NCBI RefSeq assembly: GCF_963678635.1 | Contig: NC_087066.1 | Span: forward strand, 57,058,312 to 57,122,311 | DNA: 64,000 bases | Direction of reading: 5' to 3' | Origin: Symsagittifera roscoffensis | Lineage: Eukaryota; Xenacoelomorpha; Acoela; Convolutidae | Part shown: positions 1 through 11,000 of the stretch, one piece after another | How positions within the stretch are numbered: position 1 is the first letter of the stretch | Layout of the letters: every line of letters starts with the position of its first letter | Position numbers and translations under genes: made by a program | Notes under the pieces: model-generated | Told to the model about the DNA's origin: nothing | Databases searched by the model: none | What the model saw: the letters and a program-made list of their open reading frames with translations, nothing else

Positions 1-1169
1 GACTTTTTGGCGTAATTTTGACCGTTTGAAGCAAGTTTGTGGACGGAGTGAACTTCTACTTAAGTCAGCGGACCAATAAAACTTTTTTAAATTGATGTGC
101 GCGAAATTTGAAGTCTTCGGTGTAAAATTTGCCTGATACTAACAATTTTGGGTGAATTTTACACACAAAATTGCGACAAATTACGAAGGTTAGTACGTAC
201 TGGGCTTTTCAAACCAACAACCATTTTGTTTTATTGTCCATAATAGAAAACAGAGATGCTACAGGAGCGGATTTGATTTTCAGAAAAAAACTTGAAAATT
301 TTGACCTTGTTGAAGATCGACCAAATTGATTTTCTGAGCTCTCCCAAACCACTATAAAGACACGAATTTGACAAAATTTTCTACGCCGCAGGCAAATTTT
401 TGAAAAAAAAGCTAAAAATAAAATTTTAAGGTCAGCCAGCCAAAAATGGATATCTCAAAATAAATCTTTGCTTTCTATAGGGATAACCGCGGAATAGCCA
501 TGTGCATACTTTACAATCAATTAACTTCAACGCGCTTCGATGCAATGAATTAAAACAATTCAAGCTATGCAGTGAACTGATAACTTAACAGCGCATGAAT
601 CGCTAATGACTTCTTACTTTCGAAGCCCTTATCAATCTGTTTTCTTGACACAAAAACTTAAAAATCATGTGGTCCGCCATAATGAAAAGTAAAACAAATC
701 TATTCATTCGACCATGTCGTATAAATTCACAAGACAAACTAGAAAAAAATCAAACGCTCTTTGGTCCTTAAAATTGACAAATGGGGTGAAACAAGGCATA
801 AAAAGCTTACTGAAAACACTATAATGTTTCTGAAAAAGAATTGAAACACCTTTTTTGGTAACGAAATCGCATAGAAGACTAAATACCTACCGTTACTTAC
901 CAAATGCCTACCAAATACCTAACAATACCTACCAAATAACCTATCATTCAATGTCAAGAAAGACGCATTCATGCATTTTGTAGCAGTAAACCCATTACGA
1001 GAACGTAATCAATTTTTTTAATCAATAGCTTTCTTCGAACGTTAGGTATTAAAAGTCGGATCATTTGAAATATTGGTTGGTAGTTGAGTGATAATGGCAC
1101 AGAATTCATTGATCAAAAACTAAATACACTGTGCCTGCTTAAAAAAAACGGAACCCTTACATATGAACC
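1..1169. other. AT-rich flank without recognisable gene
   Basis: No ORF of convincing length or composition on either strand, and no RNA gene seen. It is the left insertion flank of the giant retroelement. A short run of near-repeats around 885-945 (ACCTACCAAAT and similar) is simple-sequence-like. Confidence 0.6.
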
Positions 1170-1173
1170 AATG
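1170..1173. repeat. target-site duplication AATG (left)
   Basis: AATG immediately precedes the 5' LTR and also immediately follows the 3' LTR at 20069-20072. Confidence 0.85.
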
Positions 1174-1583
1174 TGGAACCTGATCTAAACTACATTTTAT
1201 GATTGGATAAATTAGATATTTTACCAATGTAAAGTATTTAATATTAACCAATCATGATCCATCTAACTAACAACCCACTTATTTGTAAGTGCTGAAATTA
1301 CTTGTAATTTCAGCACCAGAGAGATTTGAATTTAACTTAGAAATTAGTTGAACTCTCCCGAGCACTTCAGCAGCCGCAATAAACCAGTATACCCTAGATC
1401 TATTGAGCCTAGCAGAGACTAGTTAAACAACCTGAGACTAGATAGTATAAGAGTAAGATTAGGATCGGTATTAGACTAAGAATTTGCACGAATCTATCCG
1501 GCCGAAAATAAGATAGCGTGACGAGCAGACGGTGTACCCTATCCGAAATTACTCTATGAGTTATACCCATCGGTCCTAACTCA
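1174..1583 (+). repeat. 5' LTR of giant Ty3 element
   Basis: 410 bp, starting TGGAACC and ending TAACTCA. Identical to 19659-20068 except for two substitutions, one in the AAGAA(T/G)TTGCACG context and one in GCCGAAA(A/C)TAAG. It contains a strong hairpin (1289-1316) and an AATAAA hexamer at 1378-1383 that could serve polyadenylation. Related LTRs on the opposite strand occur at 47823-48201, 49358-49736, 57416-57806 and 57895-58285. Confidence 0.95.
1289..1316 (+). promoter_or_regulatory. LTR hairpin, 12-bp perfect stem with 4-nt loop
   Basis: GTGCTGAAATTA, loop CTTG, then the exact complement. The 3' LTR has the same hairpin at 19774-19801. Relatives at 48068-48095, 49603-49630 and 58140-58167 keep the stem through a paired change (AAATTA/TAATTT to AAACTA/TAGTTT), which suggests that pairing itself is maintained. 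Confidence 0.75.
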
Positions 1584-1585
1584 TC

Positions 1586-1608
1586 TGGTGCGACCATAAG
1601 TCTCGAAC
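1586..1608 (+). promoter_or_regulatory. primer-binding site
   Basis: TGGTGCGACCATAAGTCTCG begins two bases after the 5' LTR. It starts with TGG, complementary to a tRNA CCA end, and reaches a stretch whose complement resembles a T-loop (TTCGA). The miniature element at 57416-58285 keeps the same site with one change. I could not assign the priming tRNA. Confidence 0.75.
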
Positions 1609-2835
1609 AAGACCTTAATAGCTTAGAGTTAACCAAAATAGATTAGAAATTAGACAAAAACATTTACAAAATGTTATACGATAATAATTTAATCGAAATG
1701 TCTCTACGACTCAATAGATCAAAGCCAATATTCCGAACCATAACAGAACTACCCGGAATTGGAAGAAGACCTCGAACCAGAGACGACATACGACAAAGTA
1801 GAAACTTGCCATATAGCTATATGATAGTTAGGTAAAAACCAGAACAAACTTTTATATTTAGAAAACTACTGGCAATGAATTTAGATTTTCATTTGCAAAC
1901 ATAAAACCTTGAAGTTAATCTTCAAAATCATTTCAGGCGCTAAACAAAATTATTAATATACAATAACGATTGATAAAAAGATCTCAGATCGTTTTCTTAA
2001 ACTCTGCAGTAATATACAAAACATGTTTGAAAAATATTTATTGTAAAACAAAAATAAAAATTAGTAGCATGACAATAAATGGTTAGTAATCATAAATCAT
2101 TCTGTTGCCCCAGCTTCATCACCTAAAACATAACAGCATTCATAAGCTCACTAATATCATCAAAACACTAAATCTTTCTTTACAATAAATTTCAATCTTT
2201 ATTAAAACTTAAATTCACTTAATTTTAAAATCAGATCATCAAGGCTTATCCTTGGATCTTAAATCATTTTCTAGTTAATTAAAATTCGAACTTGATCATC
2301 AAGGCCTATCCTTGGATCACAAAGAACAATTTTGTTCTCCCCCACCCACTTAACTAGTGTCTAACGACCTCAAACGTCGATTCACTATCCAACCCTTTCT
2401 ACAGACCCAAGACTAATAGAAATTTTTAAACAAAACTAATCATTCAAATTAAGATAAACAGTGAAGAACTTCGGTTATTCATCCTTCACTTAACTCCCAC
2501 CTCTTACCAGACCCAGGATAAATCTTAGACTTAGTAAGTTTAAAATAGTATCTAACGAACTACTCGCGTTCTAATTATACCTGAACCTTGTGGATCGATT
2601 TACTATTCTCCAACCCTTGAACACAATCACTACCCCTAAGTAAGATTAAGTAAGTTAACACCTTAGCTTATACTAGTCACGAGAAAGTGAAAATCATTCT
2701 CCGGAATAGATATACTTTTCTCTCCAACCCTGAACAAATAGACCCAGGTTAAGCTAACCAAAAAATCGTAAGGACTAACAGTTTAAGTAATTAGAATTCA
2801 CTTAACAACCCTTTGCATCCGTCATCCTAAACCTT
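1609..2835 (+). other. long 5' leader with degenerate repeats
   Basis: About 1.2 kb without a substantial ORF. It contains a 25-bp repeat of the form GATCATCAAGGCYTATCCTTGGATC at 2234-2258 and 2294-2318, each able to fold on CAAGG/CCTTG. A degenerate block with CCAACCCT and AGACCCARG recurs about every 110 bp between roughly 2340 and 2760. Long leaders of errantivirus-like elements can carry packaging or insulator sequences. That role is only an inference here. Confidence 0.6.
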
Positions 2836-3303
2836 ATGTCATTTAAAAACCTAGGAAATAAACAAACAATCGTTTTACACAATTGTGAAATAGATAACAA
2901 AAAATACGACCTTGTAATCACACCTCATACACAAACAGTTGGATACATTCGAACAAAACGACAAACACTAAAGAGAAAAATAATAACTAAACAAAGACAA
3001 ATAACACGAAAAAGATTTTCAAAAAACCGAAACGCATTTTCAGAATCAGAAACCAACAGTTTAGACGAACTTTACAAACTAAAAGAATCAATAGATAAAA
3101 ATTGCCCACTTCACGATCAATTATATTTTTCTGACTCAGAAACAACTTCAAATTCATCAAAAAGAGGAAAAAGAAGAATAAAAAAGCAGTATAAACATAA
3201 ACCAGTACATTTATACAATTGGAATCAACCAATTCGACACATTAATAATTACATATTAACAGTCATCGAACGAAAAAAAGAGCTCAACGCACACCCCAGG
3301 TGA
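2836..3303 (+). CDS. unknown ORF A, N-terminal part
   Basis: 155 codons starting ATGTCATTTAAA, the first sizeable ORF after the leader and therefore likely the first translated from the genomic RNA. The product is basic, with Lys/Arg-rich clusters around residues 38-65 and 110-122 and Ser-rich acidic stretches between. I do not recognise a domain. The frame ends at TGA 3301, but the +1 frame is open from 3260 and continues to 4807. The two overlap at a run of seven A (3273-3279), so ORF A is probably one protein interrupted here by an indel or a frameshift site. Confidence 0.55.
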   Translation: MSFKNLGNKQTIVLHNCEIDNKKYDLVITPHTQTVGYIRTKRQTLKRKIITKQRQITRKRFSKNRNAFSESETNSLDELYKLKESIDKNCPLHDQLYFSDSETTSNSSKRGKRRIKKQYKHKPVHLYNWNQPIRHINNYILTVIERKKELNAHPR

Positions 3304-4807
3304 CGAAACCCCAGATGATGATGAAATCTTCCCTTTTATAGTAGATGCAACCACTGATAGAGGACAGCATATATTTTGCAAAAATTTACTCTTAAATTTA
3401 TTTGAACCCGGAATAAGTCCATGTAAAACAGAGTTCCCAGATGTAAAAATCAAAAGACAAATCATAGATCACTATCTAAAAGATATATGTAACTTAACAC
3501 AACAGTATGGAATCTACTCCATAGAATTCACCTCACCAAACCATAATCATAGTAAATATATAATTCAAACAGACGATCTTGATTTAGAATTTTCAAAAGT
3601 ATTTTCAGAATATATAAAAAGCATCCAATATCATAACTCACAAAGAGCAAACTCCATATTCACCAATGAAGTTTTCGCAATAATATATAGTTATATCTCG
3701 ATATTAGAAAACGAAATCCCAATAACAAATGTCTCACCGACAGAAACATCTAAACATATAAGAGTACGACATGAGATCACACTACTCTCTAGTTATTTAA
3801 ACATCATTAAAGAAAATTTCACGAAAGACGAAGTTTCACAACATACAAAACACGATCTACAAAAAATTTTGACATGGTTCATAATAGATTATTTCACACA
3901 CAATATTGATTTAATTGCACAAGCAAGAAAAAATTTTAGACCCCAAAACTCGAACGATGATACCGCTATCACAGAACAATCAGACTATGTTTGGGTCCCC
4001 GAATGGTCTCATCCCGCATTTATAAGCTTCCCACAATCAATCTCAATTCAAGCAATAAGTACGATATCTTACATAAGAGATTATGTAAAAGTAATACCAT
4101 TAACCATTGATGCAACACCATTAAACTATAATACATTTTTGCCCGATACACAAAATAATAGTTTAAACTCTACAGTTATACACAATGAAAACCTCAATGG
4201 AACTAGGAATCTTACTCAACAAGATATCCAGACACCATCACACTTCATAAATGAAGAAATTGTACACACAACAACTACACAACAAAGTATTTCACCAATA
4301 CGTCCAAACTTAACAACACCAAGAAATACAAATCCTTCACAAACACAGGTAACCTTACAATCAACCGTTAAACCTTCGGTTGCCCCTAAATATTCACATA
4401 TGGATTACCAAACATACAGACCCATGACAATACCACCAAAAACACGCAAAACATTCACTAGAAACAAATTTGCAGACCATAATTATAATTATACACATCC
4501 ATCAAAAACAAATTATCAACCACGAAGAAATTTTAACCAATATACAAGATCTCGAAATTGGGATAACCCAATGGCCCAATCTAATTCAGTAAATTTCCAA
4601 ACAAATCCTCCACAGGATCGCAGTGAAAATTACCCATTTTTTCAACAAAATAAAAATAAAAAACAGACATCTTATCAAATGGATTATTTATCCTCAGATG
4701 ATGACTTCTTACAACCAGATATATTTGCACCATATACTCAAGAATATCGTGGACAAGGAGCACAGAAACCATATCAAATCATAGAATTTTTTCTCCACAA
4801 CCGATAG
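3260..4807 (+). CDS. unknown ORF A, central part
   Basis: Open from just after TAA 3257 to TAG 4805 in the +1 frame relative to 2836-3303. The first ATG lies deep inside (3869), so entry by frameshift is more likely than separate initiation. The first ~200 residues look folded (mixed helices, 'SYISILENEIP'). The last ~200 are Asn/Thr/Gln/Pro-rich and probably disordered. No zinc knuckle or protease motif. It sits where the N-terminal (matrix-like) part of Gag would be, so a Gag extension is the simplest reading; an extra accessory protein is the alternative. The frame passes to the one ending at 4983 near a T6 run (4787-4792). Confidence 0.5.
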   Translation, partial: QSSNEKKSSTHTPGDETPDDDEIFPFIVDATTDRGQHIFCKNLLLNLFEPGISPCKTEFPDVKIKRQIIDHYLKDICNLTQQYGIYSIEFTSPNHNHSKYIIQTDDLDLEFSKVFSEYIKSIQYHNSQRANSIFTNEVFAIIYSYISILENEIPITNVSPTETSKHIRVRHEITLLSSYLNIIKENFTKDEVSQHTKHDLQKILTWFIIDYFTHNIDLIAQARKNFRPQNSNDDTAITEQSDYVWVPEWSHPAFISFPQSISIQAISTISYIRDYVKVIPLTIDATPLNYNTFLPDTQNNSLNSTVIHNENLNGTRNLTQQDIQTPSHFINEEIVHTTTTQQSISPIRPNLTTPRNTNPSQTQVTLQSTVKPSVAPKYSHMDYQTYRPMTIPPKTRKTFTRNKFADHNYNYTHPSKTNYQPRRNFNQYTRSRNWDNPMAQSNSVNFQTNPPQDRSENYPFFQQNKNKKQTSYQMDYLSSDDDFLQPDIFAPYTQEYRGQGAQKPYQIIEFFLHNR

Positions 4808-4983
4808 ATACACAACATCAACAACCAATTCAGCAACAAAATCCAATTAATACACAATCTTTTCAACCAATTCAACAACAAAATCCAATGATTGCACACT
4901 CGTATCAACCAACACAAATGCAAAATGAAATACCACTCCCATATTATCTTCAACAACATGAAATTACAAGAAACCAACTTTAA
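4783..4983 (+). CDS. unknown ORF A, Gln-rich tail
   Basis: Continuation of ORF A in a third frame after the T6 run. The segment is Gln/Asn/Pro-rich with the motif QPIQQQNP present twice and ends at TAA 4981-4983. It is in the same frame as the capsid ORF, whose ATG follows 12 bases later, so termination-reinitiation or readthrough into gag is possible. Low-complexity composition, function unknown. Confidence 0.4.
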   Translation, partial: RIFSPQPIDTQHQQPIQQQNPINTQSFQPIQQQNPMIAHSYQPTQMQNEIPLPYYLQQHEITRNQL

Positions 4984-4995
4984 AATTTTTCTCAA

Positions 4996-5739
4996 ATGCC
5001 AAATGCAGCAGAATCATTACAAATGACAATGAATCCATACCTTATGGGTGGATCATCAATAACATCAAACAAACCTTTAATGGTTTTCACAGGAACAGAC
5101 CCTGAATACTCTGTAGAAGATTATTTAAATGCAGTAACAGCAAACTTGATTTTAAACATTGGACCTGAACCAATTAATACGCCACTACATCAAAACTGGA
5201 TACATCGACGCACAGCGTTGATACAAACAACCTTAGATGGCGCAGCCCAAAAATGGTTTTCAGTATTACCTCCAGAAATAAAATCAAATTGGAAAAGGTT
5301 TACGCAGGAATTTTCAAAAATGTTTGACTCCGAAAGAAACAAACAACAACAAAGAGTTTTATGTAATGAAATTCGCAGATTACCAAACGAAACCATCAAG
5401 CAATTAGCAGTACGAATCGAAACACTAGTTCGAAAAGCATATTCACTAAATACACACGACTATAAAAATACAAAGATGACAGAAATCTTAATGATGACCT
5501 TAACACCACAATTAAGGAAAATAGCAATAAAAAAGAGAGCATCCCATCCTTCTTCAATTCGAGAACCCGATTTAGATTTTCGAAAACTAGTAGACAAATT
5601 AGAACAAGCAGAAATCACGATGAAACTAGAAGAAACGGAAAATCTGAAATTACAATACGTTAACAGAATTGAAACGACTCCCACTAATATTAATAATATA
5701 CAGGAATCAGACACAGACCTCGTTGAAAAAAATCACTGA
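4996..5739 (+). CDS. gag: Gag capsid domain
   Basis: 247 codons with the helical capsid pattern of Ty3/gypsy Gag: 'FTGTDPEYSVEDYLNAV' near the start, 'DGAAQKWFSVLPPEI' at about residues 85-100, then 'FSKMFDSERNKQQQ', and a C-terminal helical half with 'LRKIAIKKRA'. Capsid multimerises to form the particle that encloses the RNA. The zinc knuckle expected at the C-terminus is missing from this frame and appears in the overlapping +1 frame (ORF 5669-8014). The gag frame stops at TGA 5737, just past an A7 run (5726-5732), which is the probable point of frame change. The ATG at 4996 is chosen because it directly precedes the capsid homology. Confidence 0.85.
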   Translation: MPNAAESLQMTMNPYLMGGSSITSNKPLMVFTGTDPEYSVEDYLNAVTANLILNIGPEPINTPLHQNWIHRRTALIQTTLDGAAQKWFSVLPPEIKSNWKRFTQEFSKMFDSERNKQQQRVLCNEIRRLPNETIKQLAVRIETLVRKAYSLNTHDYKNTKMTEILMMTLTPQLRKIAIKKRASHPSSIREPDLDFRKLVDKLEQAEITMKLEETENLKLQYVNRIETTPTNINNIQESDTDLVEKNH

Positions 5740-8014
5740 AATACTCAATATTTACGAAAAGAACCCAAACTTTAAAGGCAAACCATCTTTCAAAAAATGG
5801 TGTAATTATTGCCGACGATACGGACATAGTATTTCTGAATGTAGACAAAAACCGCAAGATAGTCAAAATAAACCTCAAAAATACAAAGAACCAAATAAGT
5901 CATTCTATCAATATATGAAGAAAGATCAAAATCTACCAAACAAAAATGTATACAGCAACAATAGTTCCGGAAAACCACTTCCGAACAATACAAGTTATAC
6001 AAGAAATCAATCCCCATATAACTCAAGTTATAGAGGAAGATCGCCAGAACGAAGAAATACACAAAATTCGTCACAATATTACTACAATAGACCAAATAGT
6101 CGAAATAACTACTCCAGATCAAATTCAAACACAACACAGTTTGCTTCTAGATCTAATTCCCAACCAAGAAACAGATACTATCCAAACAATCAATCACGAA
6201 ACTCATCATATAATAGAAATAGAAATTATTCCAATAATCGAAATAGAAGTTATTCAAACAATCGAAATCAATATTATCAAAACAACCGATCAAGAAATAA
6301 CTCATATAACAGACCAAACAGCAATTATCAAAATAGATCGCGAAATAATTCACAAAATCGACACTCAAGTTATAATAATCGTTATAGAAATTATTCCCAA
6401 TCACCACACCGGAATAATAATCACTATAATAATTCTAATAATCGCCACAGAAGTAGTACACCTAAACATCAAAGACAAATCAATCAAGTACAGTCTAACC
6501 CAGAAACAACATCAGACCCTCCAGGTATTGATGACACAGTAACTGATACGTTACCAATCAATCAAATAAACTGTACATCATCAGATTCAGAAAGCGACAC
6601 TGAAAACACTCTCTCCATCAATATGATCAAAGTCGAAAATGACTATGAATCTGTAATATATGAACAACCTTTTTCATCACACATATATGAAAATCAAACA
6701 GAATTTCTTCAAAATTATTACACTAAACCTACACATTCCACTCCAACAACACAAGAAACAAATAGAATTAACACTACAAATCAACCCTCTGCAAATAATA
6801 ACACAAAATGCTTGAACACAAACCACATCTATCAAAATATACAAAAAGAACAACCAAAAGAAAAAATTTGGACAATACCATTTCTCTTAGAAAGTCCAAG
6901 AAATAAAGAATTTCAACCACCCGATCTTGAAATTGATTTTTTAATTGATTCAGGAGCAGAATCAAACATAATAAACATCCCCACATGGAATGAAATAAAA
7001 ACTTTACACCCAAAGCTAACACCTCTTGAAACCTCCAGTATGTTAGCAACAGCACAAGGATCAACATTGATAAACTACGGAAAAATCCAATTATTTCTCC
7101 TCCCCACCAGAACATTGGAGCAAAGCAAAATTTTAAATAAGCCATTTAAACAAATATTCCATATCACTGATATTAAACATAATATCATCGGAATACCATT
7201 TATTTCAAAGTATAAACCAACAATTAACATCTTAATTAGTAAAATATTAATCAAAGATAAATATACAAAAACAAAAGACACATCCTTAACATTTTTTCAA
7301 AGATTAAATAAACAACCACCATTCTTTTCAAAATTTTACCCGATATTTAACCAACAAAGAAAACACTTGAAACCACTATCAGGAAACATCTATAATTTTT
7401 CAATCAAACAAGTTCACCAATATGATAAAGAACAAAACAAACAAAAATTTTATATGTCAGATTTCGAATTTAAACCTAATCATAAATTTTTCAAAATCAC
7501 AATCTCTTCAATAAAATATTTGAAAAACTCGAATTCAGACATTATTTCCTTACATGTCTATAACAACAAACCTTACCAGGTAACATTACCTTTAGGACTT
7601 TTAGGCTATTGCGAAACCAACGCTACAATATCACCAATACACGAAAAAGCCTATCGCGTAAATAATATACTTCAATTATTAGATATTTGTCAATCCACAA
7701 TTCTTAATGAAGAATTATCTATAAATAACATAATAAGTAATGAAAACAGAAATACGGATTATTTCACAAAAAACCCATTTTTCAAACCTACATTCAACAT
7801 AGGTAACTACACAGCAGATCAACAGAAATTTTTAACAATGTTTAATTTCCAACATTCACAAATAACACAAGACGAATTCGAAAAGTTAGCCAAACAGCTA
7901 ATTAAATATTCATCAGTCTATGCAACATCCAAATTTGATGTTGGCAAAATCAGTTCATCACTACATCTCCCATTAAAACCAGACGCAGTTTTCAAAAAAC
8001 AGAGAGCAAGTTAA
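5669..8014 (+). CDS. pol: nucleocapsid-protease part of Gag-Pol, ending at a stop inside RT
   Basis: 781 codons. A CCHC zinc knuckle lies at residues 45-58 (C45, C48, H53, C58), followed by ~200 residues extremely rich in Asn, Arg, Ser and Tyr, likely RNA-binding and disordered. The retroviral-type aspartic protease has its catalytic motif LIDSGAES at about 425-432 (Asp427). The C-terminus runs into the RT lead-in and is cut by TAA at 8012-8014. The same frame continues through RT without further break, so this looks like a nonsense mutation (or a readthrough codon) rather than a true gene end. The ATG at 5669 overlaps gag by 71 bases; translation more likely enters by frameshift near 5726. 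Confidence 0.85.
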   Translation: MKRLPLILIIYRNQTQTSLKKITEILNIYEKNPNFKGKPSFKKWCNYCRRYGHSISECRQKPQDSQNKPQKYKEPNKSFYQYMKKDQNLPNKNVYSNNSSGKPLPNNTSYTRNQSPYNSSYRGRSPERRNTQNSSQYYYNRPNSRNNYSRSNSNTTQFASRSNSQPRNRYYPNNQSRNSSYNRNRNYSNNRNRSYSNNRNQYYQNNRSRNNSYNRPNSNYQNRSRNNSQNRHSSYNNRYRNYSQSPHRNNNHYNNSNNRHRSSTPKHQRQINQVQSNPETTSDPPGIDDTVTDTLPINQINCTSSDSESDTENTLSINMIKVENDYESVIYEQPFSSHIYENQTEFLQNYYTKPTHSTPTTQETNRINTTNQPSANNNTKCLNTNHIYQNIQKEQPKEKIWTIPFLLESPRNKEFQPPDLEIDFLIDSGAESNIINIPTWNEIKTLHPKLTPLETSSMLATAQGSTLINYGKIQLFLLPTRTLEQSKILNKPFKQIFHITDIKHNIIGIPFISKYKPTINILISKILIKDKYTKTKDTSLTFFQRLNKQPPFFSKFYPIFNQQRKHLKPLSGNIYNFSIKQVHQYDKEQNKQKFYMSDFEFKPNHKFFKITISSIKYLKNSNSDIISLHVYNNKPYQVTLPLGLLGYCETNATISPIHEKAYRVNNILQLLDICQSTILNEELSINNIISNENRNTDYFTKNPFFKPTFNIGNYTADQQKFLTMFNFQHSQITQDEFEKLAKQLIKYSSVYATSKFDVGKISSSLHLPLKPDAVFKKQRAS

Positions 8015-11000
8015 GTACCAATTCACTTACATGATAAAGTGAACAGATTACTCGATATTTTAGAACAATACAACATTATATCACCAGTTAATAAAGAAGA
8101 ACAACCAAAAGGCAACACATTTATCAACCCCGTTATCATTCTAGCTAAAGGAGAATCATTAAAAATCGTTCTCGACGCTAGATACCTCAATTCACTCATA
8201 GATGAATCAAAATGTAATTGGCCTATTGAACCAATACAAGTTATTTTAACAAAAATAAACGGCAAATACTTTACAACCGCCGATATGAATAGTGCATACA
8301 ATCAAATGCCACTAGATGAACAATCACGACGTTTAACACAATTTTTCATTGGAAACCAACAATATGAATTCAACCGCTTATTCTATGGAATATCCATAGG
8401 ACCAGCAGCATTTTCAGCTTTTATGAGCAAAATTTTTAGACCACTAATACTCAAGAAAAACGCAATCACCTATTTAGACGATGTTTTTATGCAATCACAA
8501 ACAAAAGAAGAAATGTTCAATGTTTTAGAAAAATATCACCAAATACTTCAGAACAAAAATCGGAAGGCCGCTCCCGATAAATCACACTTCTTTTTGACAA
8601 GAGTTAAATTCTTAGGACATAATATAGAAAGAAAAACAATCACTCCACTGAAATCACGCATTGACGCTATTCAAAAACTTCAACCACCAACAAATAAAAA
8701 GAAAATCCAAGAATTCCTTGGAATGTTAAATTTTTTAAGCAAATACGTTTATAAAATGCAATTATATCTACGACCATTTTATAACATCCTTAGACAACAA
8801 AATAATTTTGAATGGAACACAGAACATCAAGCACGATTTGAAGAAATAAAGAAACTTTTAACTGAACAAATTTCAAACACAATTCCAGACCCTAATCAAC
8901 CATTTTATGCAATGTGCGATGCTTCGAACTTTGGCATCGGTGCAGCACTATTACAATCACATAATGGTACAAATAAAATGAACCTCATATCAGCAAATTC
9001 TCGATTATTCACTCAAGCAGAGCTACGACTCTCAACTCTAATGAGAGAATGTACAGCCATAATATATACACTGACAGAATATGAGTTTCTGATACTTGGA
9101 TCAAAATATCCCACAGTTCTTTTCACAGACCATAAACCAATCATCTTTCTTTTTACCCAAAAATCTAATCCAAACCACCGAGTTTACAGATTTCAATTAA
9201 TTCTAATGAAATTTCCAAACTTACATATAGTTTGGACTGCAGGAAAAAATCTTGCGTTACCAGACACCTTAAGTCGAAATACACCACCTGAATTACTTAC
9301 ACGAAAAACAACAGTTGAAATACCCAAAAACATAAAATTCTACCTTGCAGAAAACGAAACATCACCCCGATTGGAATGTAAATATGCAGTAAAAACTGAC
9401 GTTGAACAATCACAAATAAATAGTTTACAACATTTCCCACTTTATTTAGATTGTCAAAATAATCACTATGAAGTTGATCTACTTGGAACATCAACTTTTA
9501 AACCAATCCCATATTCTCAATGGATAAAAAATAACACCCAACAAAAACGAACAAAACAACACCCACCTAAGAAAGACCATTTTCCACTAATTGAAAAAGA
9601 AAATTTAACTGATAAGATAAATTTATCAGGACCACAAACAAACAATTCAAAATACACAAAAAATCAAGTTTTTGACCTCCACGACCCACTTGATACAATA
9701 CCCTTATCTAAACTCGAAATTGAAAACATTTTTCTCCCTCCAACAGAAACAATTACAATTTCAACACTAAAACAAAATCAAAATCTTGACCCAATAATTC
9801 GACAACTAAAATCATGGCACAAATATAAAACTAAACCTATCAAGGCAGATTCAACCATTCTAGGCAACAAAACACTCCTCCGATATTTTCGCAAATTTAA
9901 TAACACAACAATTAATGAAACTACAGACCTTTTAGAGTATAACTTAAATGAATCTACAGTCCCCTGTCTCCCTTTAAGTATGATTCTCATAGCTTTTAAT
10001 ATTTCACATACACAAAATATTAAAGGACACTCTGGATCAGAAAAAACATATTCAAACTTTATACAAAACTTTTACTTCCCAAATGCACCAATTTGGATAA
10101 AAGTACTATGCAATGATTGTATAATATGTCAACTAAATAAACCTTATCCAAATCAAAAACAAATAGCACAAAAACAAGATTTTAAAGGACAAAGCTTGTA
10201 CTTTAATCATCGTATCTCATTTGATACTAAAGGCCCAATTTCACCCTCATCAGAAGGAAATTCCTATATTATGGTAATTGTTGACGCATTCACACATTAT
10301 GTAGCACTTAACCCAGTACCACATTGTAACGCTTATTATGCGTATACAACGCTTTATGAACACTGGATAGCAAAATTTGGACTACCAGAAATTTTAGTCA
10401 CAGACAACGGTACAGAATTCATAAATAATGAAATTATCACACTATGTCATTTATATAACATTAAACACAAACCACGTACATCTCATGCACCTTGGACAAA
10501 CGGCTTAGTCGAAGGTATGAACCGTTCATTACAAGAATATCTTAGATGTATCATCAACGGAAATGATACAAGATATACCGAATGGTCAGCAGATGTAAAA
10601 TTATTTCCCTTAGCATATAATTCACAAATCACAACAACTCTAGGAATGTCACCATACGAAATGGTTTTTAACCAAAAGCCACGCAAACCAATAATGTTTA
10701 CAGCAAATTCTCATAAAAACGCACAACGTTATTGTCAACCAGATAAAGACTCTATTTGTTATAACCTACCTTTACATACACACGATGAAGATCATTTTCA
10801 TCACCCACAAATTCTTAAATTAGCCTCCGGTACACACACCGAATGGATTCTAAATAGAGATAAAAAACACAATGAAATTTATCATAAAGTAACAAAAAAG
10901 TTATTACAAAGACAAAACATTAATGAACAAATAAATAAACGTTTTAAACCAGCCTCCGATTTAAAAATTGGAACATTTGTTTTAATACCTAATTTCACTA

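Noticed and set aside
5946-6542. 198-codon + strand frame inside the nucleocapsid region
   Set aside because: It is the +1 frame of an Asn/Arg-rich low-complexity stretch, and the zinc-knuckle/protease frame clearly spans the same DNA.
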